The translations under genes were made by a program, and so were the position numbers. Positions 23,171 to 34,337 of a stretch of 64,000 bases of DNA are shown here, one piece after another. The notes under the pieces are model-generated. The model was not told the DNA's origin, did not search any database, and saw only the letters and a program-made list of their open reading frames with translations. How positions within the stretch are numbered: position 1 is the stretch's first letter; each line of letters begins with the position of its first letter. Origin of the DNA: Unio delphinus (taxonomy: Eukaryota; Mollusca; Bivalvia; Unionida; Unionidae); assembly GCA_029339505.1 (NCBI GenBank), contig JAQISU010000155.1, positions 15,515,501-15,579,500 on the forward strand. Reading direction: 5' to 3'.

Positions 23171-26100
23171 TTGCATCTCTGTGTCTGTTGCACTCAAGAC
23201 AAGTCAGCATCACATTATCTCTGGTATGACCAATACTGCTATTTTTTCTGTCTACGGTAAATTGTCGAGAGTCCTTATCCGACCAAATCAAACTCATTAT
23301 ACAATTGCAACTCGCGCAGTGATTATTCTGTTGTTGTTTCAGTGTGATTATTAATTCAGCATCAATGTCAAATTCTCTATTATTTCTTTTATCCTTTTGT
23401 TCATAACCAGAGAGTTTTTTCTGATTATATCATCGCTGACAATATTATTGATTGTTGTGTCATTATCATCTAAAACAACTCTTCGAGATTGATTTATTCT
23501 TCGTATTCGTCCAGATAATCTCTCTGCAAGATAAACTAAATTTGACCACTCGATGCGATTATCTATGATCGAAACAATTGTATCGGATATAGTTAATCCC
23601 TGTGAAGAATGTATTGTCGCTGCGTATCCTAGCGTCCATGGGGATTTGTCAGCGCGCAATGCATCTTCGACGACGTTGATATCAACCAGCACACTATCAT
23701 TTAACACTAAATTCTGTTTTCTTGACTCTGTCAAGCCAGGAATATCAACTTCGAGATTCTGATTTCGTTTATCCTTGGATCTATAACACAACGGTACTGG
23801 AAGTGTTGAAAATTTTTCTGTCTGCATGCTAAATAACTTCATCTGAAGTGTGTCTCTGACTATTTTTCTACTTGCCACTATCAAATCGTTTCGTATCCAC
23901 GCTTCCCAAAAATCATTTAATGTTGTTTCCGAAATTATTTCACGGTTTATTTCACACTGGATTTTATCCGTTTGTAATCTGATTAGTTTCTTGAACTCGC
24001 GTAATTGTTCATCACGTGCTCTATGATCAGTATTAATTTCTTCATAATAGTCTACAAAATTCTTTAGCCAATTATGTGGAGACAAACCGACAAGTGGTGG
24101 TGTCTGACCATGATTGCCAGACATTATCACTCTTGTATTCGCTAGCAATAACTACTCGAGAAAGTTTTGTGATACATCTTACGACACTGTGCATATCTCA
24201 TCCCAAAAAATGATTTCAAGAATATATTTCTCACCCATTCGATCAGGAGTCCATTCGTCACCTTTCCATCGAAAGAAGCTGTGATAATACCTCACTGTTT
24301 CATCTCTCTTGCAAGTATGTGGGTCAGTGTTAGAATAATCATGTTTGATTTCCCTCGAAATAATTCAATCGCACGAGTTGTCTTTCCTGACCCACCAGAA
24401 CCGTTTAAATAACTGGTTTTATGTCTACCTATTAGATCAGATGTCGAGAGTGTATTAGATAGTTCCAATATCTGATTATTTTTCAAGTAATTGTTTTCAA
24501 TTGTAACATCTGCCGATCTGGAATAATCGCACGGTATTTCTTTTTCAATTCTCCATGATTCCCAACTCGTCAGAATTTGTGAATTTAGCCACTGCTTCGC
24601 TATGATTTAAGTTTATATAAAATGAATCAGTGGCGACTCTTACCGCGGTGTTAGGAAATTTATTTATCATTGAAAATAAATTAATAGAAGCATAAGCCAG
24701 CATGGACGCCCTCAAATGTATATACTGAAAATTGTATCCATCGTTATAAGTAACAATTGTACCTAATTTCGTTTTATCGGACAAAAAAGCGTCTTTGCGA
24801 TTTACATATATATCTTTAGATGTTACAACCGCGATTATAAAATTGTATTCAACGCTATCTATAATCAACCGTGAAGAATATCGTTTATTGTCGTATTTGT
24901 TTCCATTCTGAGTGAATTTACCAATTATTCTTTTACCATGATCTCTTGCTTGTTTATTTCTAACTTCAAATATCTGTTTGGACCATTTCAAGATATATTG
25001 TTTTCTATTTTTCGCTGATTATACTATCTTGACTATCGGGTTGTGGTAACCAGACCTCAGTCTGCGCTCGATATGATATAAATGCTTCACTGATAATCAG
25101 CGATATCAGCATTTTAGAATCAATCATATACCGTAATAACACTATTGGCATCGAGTGTTTTTCAGATATATGTCTACTAATCTAAGCATAACAGCACGGA
25201 TGAAGTCCTTCAGCGGTTTCAAATGATACCACACGAGCGAATCCAGTTAAATCAAAATCGGGTAGTGGTCCATTAATCGCAACACGGGTCATTTCATGTG
25301 TGGGATTTCCAAATCGTACCCGAGAAAACTCCCAGGATAACACTTAACCATATCAACCGAAATAATACTTTCGGGGTCATATTTTGTATTCCATAATCTA
25401 CCATGGTTATATTCCACGCAGCTTGATTTGATATCTGAATTCTGCGCGTTTTGGTTTCCACCTGTTTTTTTTTTCTCGCAAAATGAGCTGAAACTGACGG
25501 AATTGTAAAACAATTTGTTAATAATTGTTCGTCGTGTTCTGTTAACAAACCACTATCTAGTTTGTTCATTTCATTGTGGAGAGCTTCAGTACGGTATAAC
25601 TCGCCATTGGGTCTTACAAATTGATCGAATTTACCTTCTTCGTTTTGAAAACTGTGAAGTAACCACACTGACACGGGATCGTTTTTACTTAACTCGTAAA
25701 TAAAATCAAATAATTTCTTTTCGGAGAATTCGGGGGTGAACTACGCGGGTAGATATTTTATTGTTCTATCTCGCGGAATATTGATACTGTAGGTGTGCAC
25801 GCGTGTTCGTTATGATCAATAATTTTGATTGGGGATCCTCTCGATCCTCTCGATTTATATTTCGGTTCATATAATACCTCTCATGTTATCGTCGTTACTG
25901 CTATTGGAAATTTTAGTATTCGTTCTAGTTCTGCCACATTTTGAATCGTTGCTCCATTTTCCTTTACTGTTAGTCCCCATACATTTATTTTTTTACGTCT
26001 TTAATCTGTCAATTTGTTTCCACGCAACGCATTTGTGAAATGTTCTATTATTCGTTCGGCTACACAATTCAACGACGAATGTTTCATTGGTTTTAGTTTT

Positions 26101-26578
26101 TAATACTCGGTTTATAATTTATCGGATAGATTCCATAAACAACTGCTGTTACAGGATAGGATCTCTCGTAATACGGTTTGTCAATTCCAGTCAGAATTCC
26201 TGGTTTGGAATCATGACTCACAGTGACAGTTCTCTTATCTTTCAAAATTGGTTCAAATTTGTCGCGTATAATCCAATCCCCCGTTTCTGAACGGATAATG
26301 AATTTCACTCTAAAAAAATACTTTATCTGGTCAAGATATGAGATTATCACTGCTGCTCTGTCGTCGTTCAAGGTAGAATCAACACTACCATCAATTCGAA
26401 ATGTCGACCAACAGTGAGATGCTCCATCGCGGTTGAATTCATTAAAACAATCACGGATTTTACCTACCATGCTTCTATCACTTATTAGACCCTTTGGTGT
26501 ATCAGTGGAGACTCTATCGAGATTGAATTTAACATTTTTCCAAGGCGTAATTTTCGAAAATCTCTCGAACTTCTCTAT
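23166..26578 (-). pseudogene. POLB: DNA polymerase B / SF1 helicase / HNH fusion of copy N
   Basis: Full-length but broken, over 1,100 codons. Motif A is mutated and frameshifted near 25350 (equivalent of SVDMAACYPASF in C). A motif-B-like KRIIGKFTQNG is near 24920 and motif C ATDSFYI near 24625. Helicase Walker A GGSGKTT is near 24390, and the helicase C-terminal part is open (23351-24148) with ATIHSSQGLT. The HNH end (CLECNR) lies near 23180. The start codon equivalent is ATA at 26576-26578. Frameshifts or stops are near 26093, 25294, 25030, 24545, 24292 and 24150. It preserves the catalytic motif C that element C has lost. Confidence 0.75.
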
Positions 26579-26621
26579 ATTATAATTAAAACAATTATTT
26601 AAATAAATAATTTATTATATA
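26579..26621. promoter_or_regulatory. Divergent promoter region, copy N
   Basis: A 43-base gap, almost pure A/T, with TAATTTATTATATA directly before the ATG of the Cys-rich gene. It resembles the gaps at 22047 and 55199. Confidence 0.35.
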
Positions 26622-26969
26622 ATGAATAATTGCAAATGGTTAATCATAGGATCAGTAACCGCTTGTAACAAATCATGCAGAAATGAATTCTGCGGATATC
26701 GTTCACAGAGCGTACGTCGTGGAAGCTTAGGTCCGCTACCTTGCATACGATGTGGAGTAGGTGTGCGTGGTAAATCACAGTTGTGTCTCAACTGTGTTGG
26801 TAAACGATACAGAGAGTTGAAGCGATATTATGATAAGAGAATCACAAACTCCATCAATGATCCTGACTGTGTCAGCGTCATTGACAAAATTATAAGAACA
26901 CATGAAGACTATATTGAAAGATTACCAAGTAATGTAATAGTTAAACCAAATAATGAATTAGACAAATAG
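26622..26969 (+). CDS. Cys-rich putative zinc-binding protein
   Basis: An intact 115-residue frame, the best copy of this family here. Cys pairs are CNKSC, EFCGY, CIRCG and LCLNC, followed by KRYRELKRYYDKR and a charged C-terminus rich in Asn and Asp. Compared with the copy at 21729, the second zinc site (CIRCG) is intact. Its TTATATA-ATG start context matches other element genes. The following HNH gene starts 14 bases after the stop on the same strand, so the two may be one transcription unit. Confidence 0.6.
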   Translation: MNNCKWLIIGSVTACNKSCRNEFCGYRSQSVRRGSLGPLPCIRCGVGVRGKSQLCLNCVGKRYRELKRYYDKRITNSINDPDCVSVIDKIIRTHEDYIERLPSNVIVKPNNELDK

Positions 26970-26983
26970 TATTTAGTATATAA

Positions 26984-27568
26984 ATGAACCAAGAATTTCA
27001 GCCACATCCCGTGATTTCCAAGTATGAAGCGTCTCGTGACGGTATTGTCAGACATCGCAGGCTGAAGAAACCATTAGGGACGAACAATAGTCTTGGATAT
27101 TTTATGTTTAGTGCTGGCTGGATAAGGTATCTTAATCACAGAATCGTATACGAGTGTTTTCATGGATTGATAAAAAAAGGATTTGTAATCGACCACATCA
27201 ATTCTAATCCTAGGAATAATTCTTTATCGAATCTACAAGCTATTTCACAAAGTGAAAACAATAAACGAGGTAGGACTGGGAAACACGTGAAAAATGCAAA
27301 ATATATAAAATCATTTAATACTGAAAATAACGAGCAAATATTATTCCAATCAATAAATGAAGCCGGTATGTATTTCGATATTTGTACGATATGTTGCAGA
27401 AGGAATTTATCGGTCAGCAATTTCCAAGAGGACTGGACAAATAATTCAATTCATTTACATCTGAATACTGTTTTGTACTATATAGTATATAGCATTAAGG
27501 GGAATAACTTGTATGGGCATGTGTCGGCGTATGAAAGAGTTATAGATCTCAATGGGTTCTTCGGATAG
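26984..27568 (+). CDS. HNH endonuclease, best preserved copy
   Basis: An open frame of 194 residues starting MNQEFQPHPVISKYEASRDG. The N-terminal part (DGIVRHRRLKKPLG) resembles the DNA-binding lead-in of phage-type HNH enzymes. The HNH core is NHRIVYE, FVIDHINSNPRNNSLSNLQAISQSEN. A helix-turn-helix-like INEAGMYFDICTICCRRNL follows near residue 125. Beyond residue about 150 the sequence is not shared with the other copies and is probably read-through of non-coding DNA. The enzyme may promote copying of its locus or aid recombination of the element; this is inference. Confidence 0.7.
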   Translation: MNQEFQPHPVISKYEASRDGIVRHRRLKKPLGTNNSLGYFMFSAGWIRYLNHRIVYECFHGLIKKGFVIDHINSNPRNNSLSNLQAISQSENNKRGRTGKHVKNAKYIKSFNTENNEQILFQSINEAGMYFDICTICCRRNLSVSNFQEDWTNNSIHLHLNTVLYYIVYSIKGNNLYGHVSAYERVIDLNGFFG

Positions 27569-27904
27569 CTCTCTTGTTGTAGTCACTTGTATGTCAATTT
27601 GATAATGGTTTTTTGTTGGTTTTTTTTCGCTAAAGGCAATCTCTTGTCATCATTATATCAATTTGACCCAAACTGATAAGCTGTAACAAAACGGCACTCT
27701 GTCTCAAACTTAGAAACTGACACAATTCCCCACACACTACGGGAGTGAAACAACACATTGCCATACATGTACCCAAACACGTAAAGAAAAACCACAATAA
27801 CTGATTTGTCGAAAATAACAAAGGGGATACAAAAATTGGAAATATACCACGACATACAGAATAATTGTGATTGATACACATATATCATATTCAAAAGCAC
27901 ATAC

Positions 27905-27990
27905 CTGTAGATATCGAACCTAGAGTATTCGTTACGCGTTGGGATTTCGTCCTGGAGCCCATAGTTCAAATTTCGTGACAGACAATTGTC
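27905..27990 (+). ncRNA. tRNA-like block, degenerate
   Basis: CTAGAGTATTCGTTACGCG is A-box-like, and GCCCATAGTTCAAATTTCGTG is T-arm/B-box-like at tRNA-like spacing. The anticodon-arm region TTGGGATTTCGTCCTGG can pair only with wobbles. It aligns with the block in element A on the corresponding strand. Confidence 0.35.
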
Positions 27991-28185
27991 GACGGTACCG
28001 ATTTTGAAGGTTTTTTCTGTATAATTGGGGGCTTAAGCCCATTCGAAATTCAAAACCGTGCTATCACCATACCACACACCGTCACATGTTGTGATTGTGT
28101 TTTTTAATCAACCCCGTGGTGATTTTGTGGGGGTATGGTGGTTTCAGTTTGAATGTAGAATCGCCCCCGTCAAACCAGCCTATCA

Positions 28186-28400
28186 TTCTATGTCCTTAAT
28201 TAAGTATATGTATGCCTACAGACCTTCTCCAAAACAGAGGTAAATGGCATTATATTGTCTATATATCCTTAATTAGGTATGTGTATGCCTACAAACCTTC
28301 TCCAAAACAGAGGTAAATAGCATTGCATTGTCTATATATCCTTAATTAAGTATGAGTATGCCTTACAAAGCTTCTCCAAAACAGAGGTAAAATGGCATTG
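28186..28400 (+). repeat. Minisatellite, three units of about 70 bases
   Basis: Each unit runs CCTTAATTAAGTATGTGT, ATGCCTACAAACCTTCTCC, AAAACAGAGGTAAATGGCAT, TGTCTATAT. It is in the same non-coding zone as the unrelated minisatellite of element A. Confidence 0.85.
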
Positions 28401-28501
28401 TATATATGTACCTACCAAAACAAAAAAACGGGTCAAAATTCACACCCCAATTTTTTGTTTTTGTATTTTATATATAGATTAGAAATACATATTATATATA
28501 A

Positions 28502-28880
28502 ATGAATTCTAAAAATATCAACAAGGTTATAACCGAGATTTCAAATTTGAAAAATCAAGGAATACAATTGTCAGATAAATTAAATTGTGATCAAATTCTT
28601 TCCGATTTTCAAGATATTAAAGATAATATCCATATAAATACATATACACCGCCAAAGTCATACGCTTTTATTAAACGAATCCAGCACGCGATTTATGATT
28701 CGTTCATAGATGAAAATGACATAAACAAGTTTGTCCCGTTATTTACTGCTGTGGAAAAAAATCAGGAAAGAATTAGGAAATGAATATGAAATCGAACGCG
28801 CAGTTAATTCAAAGATCAAGAATATAAAAATGATTATCCGCCAAACCAAAAATTCTCCCTTGGTAGCCTCAACAGAGTAA
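28502..28880 (+). pseudogene. Short helical protein, one frameshift
   Basis: The start MNSKNINKVITEISNLKNQG is preceded by ATTATATATAA. LNCDQILSD, FIKRIQHAIYDS and NDINKFVPLFTAVE are conserved. A frameshift near 28765 moves the last 30 or so codons (GNEYEIERAVNSKIKNIK) to another frame, ending at 28880. The protein is rich in Lys, Ile and Asn and predicted helical. Function unknown. Confidence 0.5.
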
Positions 28881-29431
28881 ATTCTAACCATGGATCGACA
28901 TGTACAATACTCCTACTTGTTTGCAAGTATACAATGGACAGGTGCGCTTATTCACCTAAAACATTTGTAAAGAGACAGGTAATGTGTTTTTTGTTTCGTC
29001 AGTGGTTTTATTACACGAAAGTGAATTGTCGGGTGGGTGAGCAATGTTGGTAGTTTTTGGTCATTTTAGTCATTTGTTTGGTTATTTAAGTCATTTTCTA
29101 GATTTTTTAGTCGTTTTTTGGTGTTTTTTAATCATTTTTCTCTGCCAGTGAGTTAAAAAAATAGGGTCAAATGGTCGATTTTCTCTAAGTGATTCATTTA
29201 GAGATTTTTCTCATTAAAAATCATTTTATGATTTCCAGATAAAAAAATAACCAGAAAACGACCAAAAATCATAAAAAAATGACTTAAAATCTAGAAAAAT
29301 CCTGATTTTATCAGTCGTGTCAAATGGTCCATTTTCTCTAAGTGATTCATTTAGAGATTTTCTCATTAAATATTGTTTATATTACTGGTGATTTTTCTTA
29401 ATCACTACATTTAGATCGTACATTAATTATA
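28881..29431. repeat. Non-coding gap with direct and inverted repeats
   Basis: Two 51-base direct repeats (29167-29217 and 29320-29370, beginning TCAAATGGTC) flank a TTTTAGTC-rich stretch (about 29050-29130) and its rough inverse (about 29240-29300, ACCAAAAATC/GACTTAAAATCTAGA). The arrangement could fold into a long imperfect hairpin. No coding sequence is supported. Confidence 0.6.
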
Positions 29432-30512
29432 ATGGTAAAAGAAGCGCTAACGACTAGATTAGCACGCAAGCAGTTAACGGCAATTAAGAAAATTATCGCA
29501 ATTCGGTACTCTGTTTGAGAGGAATTGCAAGCGAGACAGAGTTTACAGAGAGACTTCATAACAGTAACTGAGGAATTATTTAAACCAATAACAACAGCAA
29601 CCAAAGATGTATAATCAGCCACTGAAAGAGCCATATGGGGAGACGTCCCCGAGGAAGGGAAAAGAAAAGAAGAGCATCATCTTAGTGTACTTGAAAAAAT
29701 AGGAAAAAGATCCAAACAAACAAAGGAATCTTTAAAAACACTTCCTGGTGATATAGTAGCCGCTCAACAAACTCAAAAAGAATTTGAACGATTAGATGAT
29801 ATTGATATTACCTCATCATATGATGACCCGCCTGAACAACAACAATAACAACAACAAGAGGGTGATATTGAACAACAACAGGGTGATACTGTTGAAGAAA
29901 AAAAAAAGGAAAATTTCGAAAGGGAGGAGGGAATACACACCTCAAGAGATATTTCGGAAAGAAGTGATAAATAAATTTAAAGATTACACGGATGATGATT
30001 TAGCTAAATTTGTTATTGATTCATTTCCAAAGAAGACAAGGGATAAATATATAAACAATGATTTTAAAAAATTTATAAAAGACTTTGACACCTGGAAAAA
30101 AAAAGTATATTTGGCAAAAAACGATGGAATTAGAATCTCAAAAGATGATAATAATTATAATTGGTATTTGGATAAAATAAAAAAATAGAGATTGGTCAAC
30201 CACTATTTGATCCAGACAAAGATGATGATGATGCACATGGTGCAAACTGGTTATAGTAGTGGGAAGGGATTTTCTCAGAGTGGAACTCCAAAGGTATCAG
30301 GTAGTGGTTTAATTAGTTGTGCTAATAATATTCTCAGCAATATATCACGATTAGAAGTTCTCATAGGAGGAAAACGAGCCGGAAATAACTCACCGGAAAT
30401 AATTAATGAAGCAGCTGATATCTGCAGGTGACTATTTCAGGGTGGCATTATGGATATTGGTGTATATCGAGAGTTTGTTGACGAGCTAATGGACGGTTAT
30501 CATAGTGACTAA
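29432..30512 (+). pseudogene. Coiled-coil protein, broken
   Basis: The start MVKEALTTRLARKQLTAIKK is followed by a Glu/Gln-rich middle with (CAA)n runs near 29840-29880. The open stretch 29796-30188 has VINKFKDYTDDDLAKFVID and KKVYLAKNDG. The C-terminal part holds GSGLISCANNILSNISRLEV and EIINEAADICR. Frame changes occur near 29515, 29790 and 30190, with a stop at 30429-30431. The middle DDLAKFVIDSF region is clearer here than in the other copies. Confidence 0.5.
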
Positions 30513-30528
30513 TTGGAAATCGTTTACT

Positions 30529-31068
30529 ATGAAAATTGCTAGTAATTTACGATTAGATAAATATCATTTAAATAAGATGATCATACACTAGAACCATGAT
30601 AAACCAACAATGGTCTATGTAGTAAACTCACGATTGCCAGTTTACAAAGCGTATTATGGTGATGGTCTTAGCTATACCATTGCAGGGTTATTTGCAAGAA
30701 TGGCTCCAAAAGTAGCACCAATAGTAAAACAATTATAAATGAAAGCTATTGATGTTATTCGTGATAAGGGTATAAGCGCTGTTGGAGATATTACCGGAAA
30801 GGCGTTTTCCGCCGCGAAGGAAAAACTAATGTCACTAGTTCGACGAAAAAGGAAACCACTGATGGTATCGCCGTTACCATCTACGGAAGTGATGCCTGCA
30901 AGTGTTGGCAAAATAATAAACAAAGCAGTGGATCAGAAATTAGCATCGTTGGCGACATCGTCGTTGGCCAATAAAGCATACGAGGCAAAGAGAAATAATA
31001 GTGCAAACATGATAGCGGGAAGCGGCTTGAAACCAGGACGAAAACCACGAGAAAATAATGATTTAAAT
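30529..31068 (+). pseudogene. Small basic virion-like protein, reading through toward the capsid gene
   Basis: Begins MKIASNLRLDKYHLNKMIIH. Stops interrupt it at about codons 21 and 70. From 30739 the frame is open (MKAIDVIRDKGISAVGD, GKAFSAAKEK, NMIAGSGLKPGRKPR). The expected terminal stop is absent, so the frame continues without a break into the capsid start at 31087. Confidence 0.5.
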
Positions 31069-31086
31069 CGAGGAATATATAATCAA

Positions 31087-32493
31087 ATGTTCAAACGGAC
31101 ATCTAATCAAGCGTTTGATATGGACGCCCCAGTACGCAAAATTGATTCTGTACAGGATTATCAATATTATTCCTATCATGCAGTACAACCGGATATTCGG
31201 TCAAGAATTGAACTTCAAGTCCAAGATACCAGTAAATACTGTCTGGCTTGTGAAGCATTTATTGAAGTAGAAGGAGAAATTGTAACAAACGTTGCAGCTA
31301 GTACTCCATATGCAGATAACCCAGATATCCGAGTTGGTTTTGTTAATAATGGTATCATGGCGCTATTTGAGTGTGCAAGATATCTGATTGATGGAAAAGA
31401 GATTGAATCCATAGAACGTGATGTTGATGTTGCAACAACAATAATTGGGTTGGCAAGATATTCTGATGATTATACAAGATCAGCGGGTCCGGCTATGATG
31501 TTTTCTAAGGATATTACTGATCACCCTAAACACATTCAGTATACTAAATTGCTGACACCGCAAGATAGTGCATCTGATCCACAAACACTTGGTTCTCAGC
31601 TGCTGCCTTTGATATTATAAAAAGTACTAATCCTAATTACAATCTAGGGTTTGCAACACGCGTAGCAACGTAAAGAGGGACAGCGTCGACAATTTTCATG
31701 CCCGATTCAACTGCATCATATTTTCGGATTCTGCAGAAATGTTAGAAAAGTTATCTATGGAGCCGAACATACAGTAGCACTCGTGCGAACCGGTACTGAT
31801 AATGATGCAATCTGGCGTGGTGCTGGTGCTGCCGCTGAGGGTAAAGTCATTTTAACAAAACTAACATTGTGGATGCCAGTAATGATCCCACCAAATACCG
31901 TAGACAATCGATTACTATCATTTATGAATCAAGGAGGAAAATCGTTAGCATGTTGGCTAACAACAACGGACATTAATCAATCAGCTGTTAACGGTACATT
32001 CACATGGCAAGTGGCATCAAAACAAGGCGTTGCTTCGCCACGGCATATATTTATTGCGTTACAGAATACAGCGCGAGTTGGTGATCAAACACACAGCCAT
32101 ATGATATTTGATCAATTAGGCGTTACTGAAGTTTCGCTAAATATAAACGGCCGGCAGGAACCAATCGAGGATGTACAACTTAATTACGCAAGAAACCATA
32201 TTGCACGCGCGTATCAACGCCTGTTGTCATATATGGGTCGTGATAAAAACGTCGACACTGGTCTACAAATATCTCAATTGGATTTTAGAAAACTATATCC
32301 GATCTATTACTTTTCGCTTGAACATCTTGATTTAACCAGACAATCCGTAGTTGACATATACTTTAGAGCTACTATAGCCCCTGCTAGTGTTGATTACAGA
32401 GCAATTGTTGTCATTCTCAGCGACAAATCAATGCTACTTGAAGGTGTTGGCGGACGAATGAGAGTGGTTGATGCACCAGTGGAAAATATGTAG
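31087..32493 (+). pseudogene. MCP: Major capsid protein, one central lesion
   Basis: The start MFKRTSNQAFDMDAPVRK and end VVDAPVENM match element C. The N-terminal half is open to 31620 and the C-terminal half from 31783. The lesion (about 31595-31780) falls in the IPLHHIFGF region, with frameshifts. The C-terminal half has TFTWQVASKQGV, GLQISQLDF, YYFSLEHLDLTRQ and DKSMLLEGVGGRMR. After C this is the best-preserved capsid gene. Confidence 0.75.
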
Positions 32494-32537
32494 CAATTAG
32501 ATGATTCTATCATTTAAACTACAAGTAATTCAATAAG

Positions 32538-33418
32538 ATGTCGTATAGTGTTGTTCGTGTTACCTTGACTCCTGGCCAACTTAAAATAAATGTAATCAGA
32601 AGCAGCTAAAAAATGTGGAACCACGATATCACTAAAACACAATCAGATGTCTGGTGGTCAGAATAAATTGTCGCTGACAACTCGTCCGATAAAACACTTT
32701 AATGATGCTTTCAAAGATTAAAAGGGTAATCAGATCACACTCTCTGCAGCTGCGATCAAAACCATGATAAAATAAGGTGGTGTATTCCCACTTCTCGCTG
32801 CGATTCAAGCATTAATTTCAGCTGCTAAAGCGGCTGCGTTGGGAGCCACTGGAGCTCTTGGTGCGAAAGCAGCACACAGTATTGCTCGATCATATGAACA
32901 AAAAAAAGGCAGGGATACAAGAAAAGGGAAAGGGTCTAAGATTACCAGGAATTCCGTATTCATGATACAGCGGAAAAGGCCTGAGACTAGGAACAGTTTA
33001 TTAACAGCAATAGTTCCAATGTCTAATTTTGATTTACTCGATGTTGCTAAAAAAACTAGCGATACCAATCATTGGAGGTGTCTATTTGCGAGATCAGTTT
33101 CCACCACAACCAAACAATGTTGAATCCGGTATCATTAATCTCGATAACAGCACCGGGCCGGGAACTCACTGGGTTGCATACGCGATTGATCCGCGTGCAA
33201 TTGTCTATTTCGATTCATATGGGTTAGCACCGCCTAAAGAATTTATGAGTTATATAAACCGCTTAAAAACTCCTATCTGGTATTCCACGCTACCAACACA
33301 GAAAATGAATGACTAACAAATATGCGGCATAGAAGTATTGAATGTCCTCAACGCTATTTCATCATAGGGATAACCACCTTATCGAACCGTACACGAATAT
33401 ACGAGTAATCGCTTTTAA
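32538..33418 (+). pseudogene. PRO: Adenain-type protease with basic N-terminal region, broken
   Basis: The start MSYSVVRVTLTPGQ is followed by frameshifts and stops in the basic part (32590-32780). The Ala-rich hydrophobic part spans 32810-32880. The protease domain at 33029-33316 shows INLDNSTGPGTHWVAY, YFDSYGLAPP and a Cys in ICGIEVLN after a stop at 33314-33316. The C-terminus reads HEYTSNRF, ending at 33418. Confidence 0.65.
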
Positions 33419-33441
33419 GAGAGAAATTATATAGAATAAAC

Positions 33442-33964
33442 ATGACTGATATTTGGAGAAGTTTATTCGAACAAGTGCAAAAACTAACAACGTGGTTTTA
33501 TAAACTCGTTTCTGTTAACATATTACCAAAACCCATAGTCGGAAAGTCCAATCTTAACACAATTGATATATAACCAAAACCCATAGTTGAAAAATCCAAT
33601 CTTAACACAATTGATATAGTAAAGAAACTCCCAATTAAATATTTCAGAGGTGTATTCAGGGAAAATCAGTTGCCGGTACAACCCGAAAACTTTGAAACCG
33701 ATATACTTGATATCGGTTTGAACAAAAATTCTGGAGTTCATTGGACAGGTTACGTGATACATCCACAATGTGTCATTTATTTTGACCCGCGTGGATTTCC
33801 TCCTCAGAAGGGAGGAAAATTTCTTGAGTATATATCCAAGTTGGATTCTTCAGTTCCTGGTATTCAGTTTGGTATTCAGAGTTACCCATACTGGGCTTAC
33901 ATGAAAACTCATGTGGGGCAGAAGTCCTTGAAATGCTAATGGCGGTTTCAGCATCATCTAAATC
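33442..33964 (+). pseudogene. Second, divergent adenain-like protease segment
   Basis: The first codons (MTDIWRSLF) resemble the fiber-like gene start MIYIWGRSL. Then the sequence changes to KKLPIKYFRGVFRENQLPV, GVHWTGYVI (His motif) and CVIYFDPRGFPP. A frameshift near 33920 precedes the Cys motif SCGAEVLEM. This is clearly a protease of the same clan but far from the one next to it. A 50-base direct duplication (33528-33630, ACCAAAACCCATAG.. ) interrupts the N-terminal part. It is followed directly by penton-like sequence. Its source is probably another Polinton lineage. Confidence 0.5.
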
Positions 33965-34287
33965 ACGGAGGCTGGCGGCATATCGCTCCGCTCAACGTAA
34001 ATATATCTTCGGTGATTGCATTGAAATTAGTATGTGATGTTATCGAATGAAGCTATCAAATAAATCTTGAAAGATCAAATCAAGCTCAGCAGGGATATAT
34101 TTTATATTCATTTGCACCAAAAGTTCCACCCGGATTTTTAATAATTGAGGATCCAATTAATCCAGTCTATATGCGATGTAATAATGATGCACTAACGAGA
34201 ATTAATTTTAAACTCACTGAGCAGTCCAATAATCTAATTGATTTACAAGGTGAGGTTTTACAAATTAGTCTGTTTGTAAGATCCTAA
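33965..34287 (+). pseudogene. Penton-like minor capsid protein, C-terminal fragment
   Basis: Contains HIAPLNVNISSVIAL, GYILYSFAPKVPPGFLIIE, NPVYMRCNNDALTRINF and LQISLFVRS at the stop 34285-34287, with one stop near 34048. It matches the C-terminal third of the gene in element C. The N-terminal two thirds are missing, and the fragment is joined to the divergent protease. It ends about 50 bases inside the terminal repeat, the usual first gene from the left end. Confidence 0.5.
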
Positions 34288-34337
34288 AATGATTTTCATC
34301 GTACATTACTAGCAATTTCAAGGATTGTTAACCCCAT

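Larger units (their letters stand above)
27569..28501. other. Long non-coding zone of copy N
   Basis: Contains a tRNA-like block (27905-27990), the shared GCTTAAGCCCA/CCCCCAATT block near 28030, GT-rich inverted sequence (28070-28140) and a three-unit minisatellite (28186-28400). No gene is supported. Confidence 0.55.
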
